Assembly: GCA_027451445.1 (NCBI GenBank)
Contig: DAIDJG010000093.1
Coordinates: 1-64,000, forward strand
Direction of reading: 5' to 3'
Origin: Singulisphaera sp.
Lineage (GTDB): Bacteria; Planctomycetota; Planctomycetia; Isosphaerales; Isosphaeraceae
DNA: 64,000 bases
Every line of letters starts with the position of its first letter. Position 1 is the stretch's first letter. Below, piece after piece: positions 43,621-49,791 of this stretch. Both the position numbers and the translations under genes were made by a program. The notes under the pieces were generated by a model. It did no database searches, was not told the origin of the DNA, and saw only the letters and a list, made by a program, of their open reading frames with translations.

Positions 43621-44155
43621 GGGCCTCGCGGACGATCTTACGTAACTGATCAGCCGAGGTATTGGAGACGAGGAGAGCCCACAAGGTGCGCCGCGGCTGA
43701 TTTCGGTTTCCCTCAGCGCACCCGATCTTTCGCAGGGCGCTCAGCGTTTCGTCCTTCCAAAGAAGCTGAACCACAGACTCGGGGCGGACGTTTCGATTGC
43801 GTTTCGGACTTCGGACAACGCGCAACTCCACCTTTGAATCAACTTGAGTGGCGACAAGGATTCCCCATCTGCTCGGGATCAGCGAGCGCGACTTCGACAG
43901 GTGGCGGTTTCCAACCACCAGCGTTACCGCGTCAAAGCATTGCTCGTAGACATCTCGCTGATGCGGGAGACGATCCAGCGTGTCTCGCTCGCTCTTGATC
44001 TCGTAGCCCGCAATCGAACCGTTGATAACGGCGAGGTCTGCCCGCGCTTCACCTTCGCGCAGTCCGAGCTCTTCTACGATGAGGGTGTCCGGTTCTCCAG
44101 CATGCTCAAGCTGGAGCCTCTCTCGTAGAGCCAGACGTATGTCGTAATCACGCAT
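43481..44155 (-). CDS. sce7726-family protein, nuclease-like fold
   Basis: 224 aa from the ATG at 44155; the track ORF carries 54 extra N-terminal residues without a site. 'MRDYDIRLALRERL', 'EELGLREGEARADLAVINGSIAGYEIKSERDTLDRLPHQRDVYEQCFDAVTLVVG' is the family core; D in 'RADLAVI' and E-x-K in 'YEIKSERDTL' form a PD-(D/E)XK-type nuclease site. It is convergent with the Beta-family gene and the two overlap by 140 bp at their 3' ends: the overlapping part encodes the Beta C-terminus on one strand and a basic tail on the other. The pair is a known accessory association; a nuclease-based defence role is my inference. Confidence 0.82.
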   Translation of the reverse strand: MRDYDIRLALRERLQLEHAGEPDTLIVEELGLREGEARADLAVINGSIAGYEIKSERDTLDRLPHQRDVYEQCFDAVTLVVGNRHLSKSRSLIPSRWGILVATQVDSKVELRVVRSPKRNRNVRPESVVQLLWKDETLSALRKIGCAEGNRNQPRRTLWALLVSNTSADQLRKIVREALKARGQWQAAKRRVRGNGSLPTAATAADPQSNLEWLLSLESPDHPG

Positions 44156-44358
44156 CTCTCGTCCCACCGCACCGGGCTGGCAATCAGGATCATCTGAACA
44201 CGCTAATAGCATATTCAGATAGACTACGGACGAGGGCGGCGCACTCAGCGTTGATCGCGCGGAGTAAAAAGTCAAGGGCTTGCGGACCGTAACTCTTGGG
44301 AGAGGCCGCATTGTCAACGATTGACGAAAAACTGCAACCCCGAATTCAGTATACCTAA

Positions 44359-44426
44359 GAGCCTATCTCAGTAGGGCGAAAAACGACTTGTTTTCAAGAC
44401 CGGAACCCGCCTACTGAGATAGGCTC
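44359..44426. mobile_element. 68-bp IS5-type MITE or IS remnant
   Basis: Terminal inverted repeats GAGCCTATCTCAGTAGG / CCTACTGAGATAGGCTC (17 bp, perfect) enclose 34 bp. A 3-bp direct repeat TAA flanks both ends (44356-44358, 44427-44429), matching the TNA target duplication of IS5-group elements. No transposase is encoded, so it is non-autonomous. Confidence 0.75.
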
Positions 44427-44549
44427 TAAGTCCATCGTCGTCCGAGAGGCGAATAAGCAGTCGAGATGCACACCAGGGGTCGACGATCGCACCCACGCCG
44501 GATAGATTCGAGGGACGGCGAAAGTTGCCGCACCTGGAGGGCCTGGGCC

Positions 44550-44888
44550 ATGCGCCTACCGCGATTCCGCATCCGAACGCTAATGATTGCTGTGGGTGTG
44601 ATCGCAACGCTCTGTGCTGCTTGGGCAGCGATCGAGACGCGATGTGAGCGAAGCCGGTGGGCCACGGTGCGGGTGATCAATCACCGCTCCGCCCCGTTGT
44701 CTCGGGTGCGCGTAGTCTTTCCCGAGGGGCAACGGGAACTCCCTCGCTTACCACCGGGGCAAGAGGCGGATTTCCCTGTCCGCATCAAGGACGAAGCCAG
44801 GATTAGCGTCGAAATTGATGGGCACTGTTACGCCGAGTGGTTTTCTGTTCGGGGCGGTAGTAAGCCGGCGCTCACGGTGAGCGAGTGA
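44550..44888 (+). CDS. planctomycete-type short membrane-anchored protein
   Basis: 112 aa from the ATG at 44550 (GGAGGGCC upstream). It begins 'MRLPRFRIRTLMIAVGVIATLCAAW', the N-terminal anchor seen in very many planctomycete small proteins, followed by a beta-rich domain 'RWATVRVINHRSAPLSRVRVVFPEGQRELPRLPPGQEADFPVRIKDEARISVEIDGHCY' that may be a fibronectin-like sandwich. Role unknown. Its neighbour at 44893 has the same kind of anchor, 4 bp downstream. Confidence 0.65.
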   Translation: MRLPRFRIRTLMIAVGVIATLCAAWAAIETRCERSRWATVRVINHRSAPLSRVRVVFPEGQRELPRLPPGQEADFPVRIKDEARISVEIDGHCYAEWFSVRGGSKPALTVSE

Positions 44889-44892
44889 AACC

Positions 44893-45303
44893 ATGCCCCT
44901 CCCCCGAATGACAACCCGGCGGTGGATGATCGCGGTGGCTGTGGCGGCCGCTGCTCTCGGCGTAGAGCGTCGGTGGGCTTGCTGCCGGGAACGCGCGGAT
45001 TACCATCGCGCTCGCGAACACTTCTATTCGGTCTTGCTGCTCATGTCAGAGCGTCGGTGTGGGTACGGAGATGACGATCTGATAACGCCGGTTCGGAGGC
45101 CAGACGGCTCCTGGGATCTCCGTCCGGCGTCTCCGGAGGCTGAGTTAACGCTCAAGGCTCGTGCCGCGCACAATTTGGTTCGGAAGGATGCCTACAGGAA
45201 GCTGGAAGCATTCCACGGTCGACGGGCGCTTGAATACGCGTACGCCTCGACTCGTCCGTGGGTGATAGTGCGCCAGGCAACTGCTCCCCCGAAACCCAGG
45301 TAA
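44893..45303 (+). CDS. second planctomycete-type membrane-anchored protein
   Basis: 136 aa (or 131 from the ATG at 44908). The N-terminus 'MTTRRWMIAVAVAAAALGVERRW' is a variant of the same anchor. The remainder is helical and charged with 'YHRAREHFYSVLL' and 'ELTLKARAAHNLVRKDAYRKLEAFHGRRALEYAYAS'. The 4-bp spacing to the upstream gene suggests one transcript. Confidence 0.65.
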   Translation: MPLPRMTTRRWMIAVAVAAAALGVERRWACCRERADYHRAREHFYSVLLLMSERRCGYGDDDLITPVRRPDGSWDLRPASPEAELTLKARAAHNLVRKDAYRKLEAFHGRRALEYAYASTRPWVIVRQATAPPKPR

Positions 45304-45309
45304 CCCTCC

Positions 45310-45633
45310 TCACTGTCTCGGGCGCTCCGGCATGAAGTTCGCGCAGCTATGCGCCGGCGGGGGCTTTGGTGTGTCCGGATCACAGCACGCCCGAATCTCG
45401 ACATTGCCCGATAGGCCCTCGACGCCGAGGAAGTGCGTCACGTTGTCGGTGTAGATATGGCATACCGGGCTTTCCAGGCAGGCGGGCTCCGTGCGATCGG
45501 TCCACTGCATCCATGTCTTCCCGCCCTCAAGCCGATGGATCGCATGAAGGGCGAACCCCTCAAACCGTCCGACGTAGCGGGTGGTCTCGACGAGGTGGAA
45601 TCCACGCGGAGGGGGCCATCGTTTGCGCGACAT
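45310..45633 (-). CDS. hypothetical protein
   Basis: 107 aa, convergent with the gene at 44893. Four cysteines ('EPACLESPVCHIY', 'EIRACCDPD') and a beta-rich pattern ('FHLVETTRYVGRFEGFALHAIHRLEGGKTWMQWTD') are visible; no family is recognised. The composition is protein-like and a weak GGTGGC lies before the start. Moderate confidence that it is a real gene. Confidence 0.45.
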   Translation of the reverse strand: MSRKRWPPPRGFHLVETTRYVGRFEGFALHAIHRLEGGKTWMQWTDRTEPACLESPVCHIYTDNVTHFLGVEGLSGNVEIRACCDPDTPKPPPAHSCANFMPERPRQ

Positions 45634-45849
45634 GCCACCAATGTGAACGTCTGATCCTTAAGTGTCAGGAGTTCAGGCACCACAACCGCTACGGGAAAGC
45701 TCACCGATTCCGGCTGCCCGCATGCTCGGCTCGCTTGCTCGGCGAGGCGCATTAGCCCCGCGTGTGGCGCGGGTTGCGCCGCTGACTGGGTCAGGCTGTC
45801 GCAAGTTTAATCGGATTTCGGTAAACTTGCATGTGGAGGCCGACTAACT

Positions 45850-46113
45850 ATGAATGTTTTACGCGCAATCTATTACTCTCGTTTCGGACCCACGGACGGT
45901 CCAATGCTCATGGACTACGCTTGGACAAACGTCGCGGTGTTCGTCGATTCCGATGTCTCTCCCGTCGGGGTTGCCGAGGGCCGGGGCTGGACTCAGTATC
46001 GCGGCGAAAAGGCGATGTTGTTCCGCCTCGTGGTTGGGGGAGTCGAACTGCCAGGACTATGGGTATGCGACGGCCGGCAGTTCTTCGACTTGAGTGATAC
46101 CGCACACGAATGA
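45850..46113 (+). CDS. small protein, paralogue of the 47000-47284 gene
   Basis: 87 aa. 'SRFGPTDGPMLMDYAWTNVAVFVDSDVSPVGVAEGRGWTQYRGEKAMLFRLVVGGVELPGLWVCDGRQFFDL' aligns end to end with the product of the minus-strand gene at 47000 (SRIGPPDGPM..., GWTVYRG, LFRMEIRG, EVPGLWVCDERRFRDL). The pair must be real genes because the conservation is at protein level in opposite orientation. Function unknown; a small beta-barrel is likely. Confidence 0.7.
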   Translation: MNVLRAIYYSRFGPTDGPMLMDYAWTNVAVFVDSDVSPVGVAEGRGWTQYRGEKAMLFRLVVGGVELPGLWVCDGRQFFDLSDTAHE

Positions 46114-46752
46114 TCTGGTCTGAACCCAGCCCTCGTCGTCAGCTTCAACGCCGAGGTTGGAACCGGGCGCTGGAGCAGGCGCGTTCCCAGCAGCACGAGC
46201 GTCGGGTTCTCCAAGACCATTCGGTCGCAGCGTCCGCGTCGCTCCTGGCTCGCGCCGGGAGAGAACTGGAAGAATCGGCTGGTATCGAGAGAATCCCAAC
46301 ACCAGACCTCGGGGCTCACGGCGCGTAAGAAACCCGCCGAGGTAGGGCTTCCCCGGCGGGTTCAACTCGGAACGAATGAGGCAAACTCTTTATCGGCAGA
46401 ACCGGCACGATCGCTTCAACCAGTCTCGTTGTTTATCCTCTTTGATGGCCGAGCGTCCAGGTAATCGAGCAGGCGCCAGTCCCTCTCATCGCGGAAGTCA
46501 CAGGAGATAGAGATTTCGCGGAAGCGTGAATCAGAGCACTCGAACAGGCGTGTGAGTGCGCGATCTTCAAACTCTGCTGACGTTACGACAACAATCTTGC
46601 GAACACGTGAGCCGCATCGCTACAGTCGAGACCGCCCAGGCAGATGACGATGGGCCGAGCGGCGAGGCGTCTGGTCCTGAACTCCAGGCGCCTCGCCGCT
46701 CGTTTCGACTGACCGCAGGAGCAAAGCTTACGGCCGTTTAGGAGAGGCACCA
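46114..46752. other. 639-bp non-coding region between small genes
   Basis: No gene. A 9-bp stem AACCCGCCG / CGGCGGGTT (46331-46362) has a TTTCTTA tail on the minus strand. A longer hairpin at 46656 is listed separately. Confidence 0.4.
46656..46705 (+). terminator. hairpin with 14-bp perfect stem
   Basis: CGAGCGGCGAGGCG / CGCCTCGCCGCTCG with a 19-nt loop and TTTC tail. It stands 48 bp before the next gene, so it may be a terminator of an upstream transcript or a leader structure. Confidence 0.5.
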
Positions 46753-47031
46753 ATGGCGGTCAAAGGGGAAATCGCCATCCTGGTCTCCAAGTGCGTGCGG
46801 TGCATGGCCTACTATCACGACTACCGTTCGTACCCGAACGCCGATGCGGTCATGTCGGCAGAGATTCGGTTCGCACGCTTCCAGGCTTCGGCCCTTGGTC
46901 TCGCAGAAGATCACATCGAGAGACTCGTAGCTCATCCAGTCGAGCGGAACCTGGTCGCACGGTACGGTAACGAATTGGGACACTCGCTGTTCGATGCCTT
47001 CAAGAAGGAGTTTGAATCGGCCGGCGACTGA
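46753..47031 (+). CDS. small hypothetical protein
   Basis: 92 aa, starting behind GGAGAGGCACC, the same leader as the ParB-like gene. All-helical with two close cysteines ('SKCVRCMAYYHDY') and 'EIRFARFQASALGLAEDHIERLVAHPVERNLVARYGNELG'. The CxxC at residues 14-17 may bind metal. The last 32 bp overlap the end of the convergent gene. Confidence 0.6.
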   Translation: MAVKGEIAILVSKCVRCMAYYHDYRSYPNADAVMSAEIRFARFQASALGLAEDHIERLVAHPVERNLVARYGNELGHSLFDAFKKEFESAGD

Positions 47032-47284
47032 CACCGGCTAGGTCTCGAAACCTGCGCTCGTCGCACACCCACAGTCCAGGCACTTCCGTTCCTCGAATTT
47101 CCATGCGGAACAGGGTCGCGAGAGCGCCGCGGTACACCGTCCATCCAATCGGCCACGCCGCGCCGACGGACACAGGGCCAGATTCGCCGTACACGGATAC
47201 GGTCTGCAAACTGGGGTCAAACGACATCGGCCCATCGGGAGGCCCGATTCGTGAGACATAATCTGCGCGCAAAGAATCAGTCAT
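47000..47284 (-). CDS. small protein, paralogue of the 45850-46113 gene
   Basis: 94 aa; see the paralogue entry. Shared motif order: SRxGPxDGPM, WTxYRG, LFRxxxxGxExPGLWVCDxRxFxDL. It overlaps the end of the 46753 gene by 32 bp. The upstream region carries a 33-bp imperfect palindrome. Confidence 0.7.
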   Translation of the reverse strand: MTDSLRADYVSRIGPPDGPMSFDPSLQTVSVYGESGPVSVGAAWPIGWTVYRGALATLFRMEIRGTEVPGLWVCDERRFRDLAGVSRRPIQTPS

Positions 47285-47448
47285 GGCCCACCTTGGAAGT
47301 TGAGCCTATGGAACCGAACCGAGAACGCCGGTAAAGATGGGCAGAAACGACCTCGACCTGCGCAGCGGCAGGCTACCACCGAGACCCAATACCCGCCAGT
47401 CATGAGCGGGCATGCTGTAAAAGTAGATTTTGTGAAGGCAAAATACAA

Positions 47449-47481
47449 GGGCCTATTCCCAATTTAATTGGAGAATGGCCC
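47449..47481. promoter_or_regulatory. 33-bp imperfect palindrome upstream of the 47284 gene
   Basis: GGGCC..TTC-CCAATT-TA-AATTGG-GAA..GGCCC-like symmetry. It lies 165 bp upstream of the start on the minus strand, in an AT-rich stretch; operator candidate. Confidence 0.45.
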
Positions 47482-47496
47482 AAACAGGTTGACAAT

Positions 47497-47523
47497 CGAA
47501 AACGCCGCCTATGATAGCGGCGT
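47497..47523 (-). terminator. terminator of the LexA-like gene
   Basis: ACGCCGC / GCGGCGT stem with 8-nt loop; on the minus strand it is followed by TTTTCG, 11 bp after the stop. Confidence 0.6.
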
Positions 47524-47533
47524 ATTTCCGGCC

Positions 47534-47959
47534 TCAAGGAACAGTGCTTTCCGTTCGTCTGCACCCCTCGAATCCACTGAACGGCTCACCGTCCGGCGTG
47601 TAGAGAAACTTCATCCCCCGCGAGCGCAGCCCATCCCCACCAACCCAACCCTTGGAGCGCAAGGCGCGGACATGGGTCATCAGGCCGTTTGGGGATGAGA
47701 ATCCGAAGTTCCGGTAGACCTCGCGGACGCTAGGCTGGTAGCCGTTCTTGCGAGTCTGATCGAAGATGAAACGGTATATCTCAGCCTGACGCTCGGTCAG
47801 CGGTCTGGGCGCGATCTCGGTCGGCGGCGTCGGCGAACCTCGGGGGCAATAACGTCCGTTAAGGCGCTGAGTTATCGGTCTCAGGCGGATGCCGAAGCTC
47901 CACGAACATGACGCTGGTGTCCGGTATCCAAACCGACGTGACGGTTTGCGTCTTGACAT
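47534..47959 (-). CDS. LexA-type N-terminal DNA-binding protein without protease domain
   Basis: Up to 141 aa; start uncertain because the only ATG (47959) lies 100 bp inside the upstream gene, and a non-ATG start nearer the domain is possible. 'PLTERQAEIYRFIFDQTRKNGYQPSVREVYRNFGFSSPNGLMTHVRALRSKGWV' is a full LexA winged-helix domain. The Ser-Lys autoprotease part is missing, so it cannot sense RecA in the usual way; such solo domains act as element regulators. It is the last gene of a three-gene minus-strand run (48714 to 47534). Confidence 0.75.
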   Translation of the reverse strand: MSRRKPSRRFGYRTPASCSWSFGIRLRPITQRLNGRYCPRGSPTPPTEIAPRPLTERQAEIYRFIFDQTRKNGYQPSVREVYRNFGFSSPNGLMTHVRALRSKGWVGGDGLRSRGMKFLYTPDGEPFSGFEGCRRTESTVP

Positions 47960-48275
47960 CCAGCGTGCTCAGGTACAGGTGATCGTGAGTCTTGCGGTCG
48001 TAGAAGCCAGAGATCGGCGGTTGAGCCGGATCTTTGAAATGGACGGTCGCACGCACACCGCCCTTCATCTGCATCATGCCGAAGAACCAACGGGTATCCG
48101 TCTTCCTGGCGATGACTCTCCACGAAATCTCGTCGTAAATATCCCGGTAGCAGTTGATGAGCCACTGGTTTGTCGAGACCGCCTCCGTGACGCTGATACC
48201 GACGAAGGTTGCGAGCGAGAGAGCCAGCAAGGCTATAGACTTCCAACTGAACGCCACGTCCAGAAACTTATTCAT
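47859..48275 (-). CDS. membrane-anchored hypothetical protein
   Basis: 138 aa from the ATG at 48275 (AAGGAG 9 nt upstream); 'MTTM' 9 bp earlier overlaps the site. An N-terminal anchor 'WKSIALLALSLATFVGISVTEAV' precedes a beta-rich extracytoplasmic domain 'DEISWRVIARKTDTRWFFGMMQMKGGVRATVHFKD'. The start overlaps the stop of the upstream HTH gene by 8 bp. Function unknown. Confidence 0.6.
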   Translation of the reverse strand: MNKFLDVAFSWKSIALLALSLATFVGISVTEAVSTNQWLINCYRDIYDEISWRVIARKTDTRWFFGMMQMKGGVRATVHFKDPAQPPISGFYDRKTHDHLYLSTLDVKTQTVTSVWIPDTSVMFVELRHPPETDNSAP

Positions 48276-48714
48276 GGTTGTCATCTCCTTCCAGGCGATC
48301 CTTGAGCTTTGACAGATCAAAGGAAGACGGACGGCGCTTCTCCCGGCGGCGAGGTTGCCGAGGGGCAGGGGCCGGCTTGGGAGGCCTTGCCGTAGCTTTC
48401 GGGGCCGGCGGCGGGACCGGCTTCGGGCGTTCAACCGGCGGCACATCGGGGGGCTTCACGATCGGAATTGGCGGCGGCGGGGCGACGGGAGCCGGAGCAA
48501 CGGCTTTCTTCTTCACGCCACCCTCGAAATGCTCTACATCCTCGATGCGGAACCTGACGAGACTGCCAATCCGCGTCGCGCGGAGTTGATGGGACTTCAC
48601 GAGGCGGTGGACAGTGCCTCGGGAGACAGACCACCGCTTCATCAGATCATGGAACGTGAGCAGGACGGTGCCGCCGGGTGGCTGTGGCGGCGGAGGTGCG
48701 GACGATGGCTCCAT
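48268..48714 (-). CDS. excisionase-type HTH protein with proline-rich tail
   Basis: 148 aa. 'LLTFHDLMKRWSVSRGTVHRLVKSHQLRATRIGSLVRFRIEDVEHFE' is a MerR/Xis-like helix-turn-helix (residues 18-64). A proline/alanine-rich linker (70-115) and basic C-terminus follow. Together with the integrase it is a good candidate for the recombination directionality factor; DUF1580 is the alternative. Confidence 0.75.
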   Translation of the reverse strand: MEPSSAPPPPQPPGGTVLLTFHDLMKRWSVSRGTVHRLVKSHQLRATRIGSLVRFRIEDVEHFEGGVKKKAVAPAPVAPPPPIPIVKPPDVPPVERPKPVPPPAPKATARPPKPAPAPRQPRRREKRRPSSFDLSKLKDRLEGDDNHE

Positions 48715-49000
48715 GGTGTGCCTCGGCGTACGTACACTGTGGTTTCCCGTACAGAGAGTACACGGAGGTATAGGCTGACGTGACAGGACAGCTTAGATTC
48801 GCGACGAAGACGGCAGGGTCTGGGCCTGTGGTCCGCTGGGCCTGCGAATGTCTCGGCTTGGACTTCGCGGGCGAGTTCACGAAGCTTCAAGAAGCTCACT
48901 GGGCAACCGTTGCCATGAGGGCAACGGTTGACCCAAATAGAAGAATGCGTGGGGATAGTATCGACGCACGACGCAACTGGAAGGCCGAGGCCGCCAAGCC

Positions 49001-49333
49001 CTACGCCGGCAGTGGCTCCCGGTTCGCGCCGCTCCATACCGGTATTTTGCCGGATGCCAAGATGCCATCGAGCGTCACCAGGGTTCGCTCCAACCTCGCG
49101 ATCCAGGCGTCGAGCCTCTTGCGCTCGCGTCGGTCGGCTGCGGTGTCTCCGAGGAGTTCAAGACGCTGCTTAAGGGCCATGGTTTTCAGCTTCGCACGTA
49201 ATCGCGCCTTACCGATCGACTCCGACCGCCCGAGGGCCACGACGAGCACCTGACGTGTCTTGCCGGCGACCGATACAGTGCGCACCACCTGATAGTACGT
49301 GTGACCCCTGACGGTCTTCTTCCTGATGAACAT
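49001..49333 (-). CDS. small protein resembling an N-terminal transposase domain
   Basis: 110 aa from the ATG at 49333, behind GGAGGAA. 'MFIRKKTVRGHTYYQVVRTVSVAGKTRQVLVVALGRSESI' resembles the N-terminal part of IS1634-type transposases and of stand-alone planctomycete proteins. A helical, arginine-rich coiled coil fills the C-terminus. No DDE domain is present, so it is not an active transposase. Role unknown. Confidence 0.6.
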   Translation of the reverse strand: MFIRKKTVRGHTYYQVVRTVSVAGKTRQVLVVALGRSESIGKARLRAKLKTMALKQRLELLGDTAADRRERKRLDAWIARLERTLVTLDGILASGKIPVWSGANREPLPA

Positions 49334-49371
49334 CGGCCGTTCCTCCACCCCAATGACAACCGCACAACCCC

Positions 49372-49701
49372 TTACGCGGAACGCCGTTCGATGCCTGCGC
49401 GGACCTGCAAAGAACCGGCCCGTCGAGAGTCAGCGGAAGCCGTTGGCACTATCTCGAATCGCGTACCTAAGCTCCGGATGACCGGGAACCGCCGGGCCAG
49501 CGCGAGCAGAGATTCGTCCGACGATAGTAGGGCAGCCCATACCGCTTCAGGGTCGACCGCGCCGCGGCATCGGTCGATCACGGTTTGGGCGTCTACCTGG
49601 CCCCGTCCAGCGTTCCGGAGCGCGAGAGCGACCACGAAACGTCTCAGCGGCCAGGGGCTCCACGCGCTCAATTCTAGGGAGTCACGGTGCGAGCGGTTCA
49701 T
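49372..49701 (-). CDS. hypothetical protein
   Basis: 109 aa from the ATG at 49701 (GGAAGCC upstream). All-helical with 'SAWSPWPLRRFVVALALRNAGRGQVDAQTVIDRC' and 'DPEAVWAALLSSDESLLALARRF'. No family is recognised. It follows the large gene at 49792 on the same strand. Confidence 0.5.
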   Translation of the reverse strand: MNRSHRDSLELSAWSPWPLRRFVVALALRNAGRGQVDAQTVIDRCRGAVDPEAVWAALLSSDESLLALARRFPVIRSLGTRFEIVPTASADSRRAGSLQVRAGIERRSA

Positions 49702-49791
49702 AGGGTGGCTTCCGTCTGAATCAACTTGCCAGGGGGCCAGCATCCCTGCCGGTCCGCACCTGGCCACTCTCGTCAGGAGCGTCCACGTGGC

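Noticed and set aside
47488-47520. Plus-strand promoter TTGACA with TGATAG
   Set aside because: No plus-strand gene follows, and the -10 overlaps a minus-strand terminator stem.
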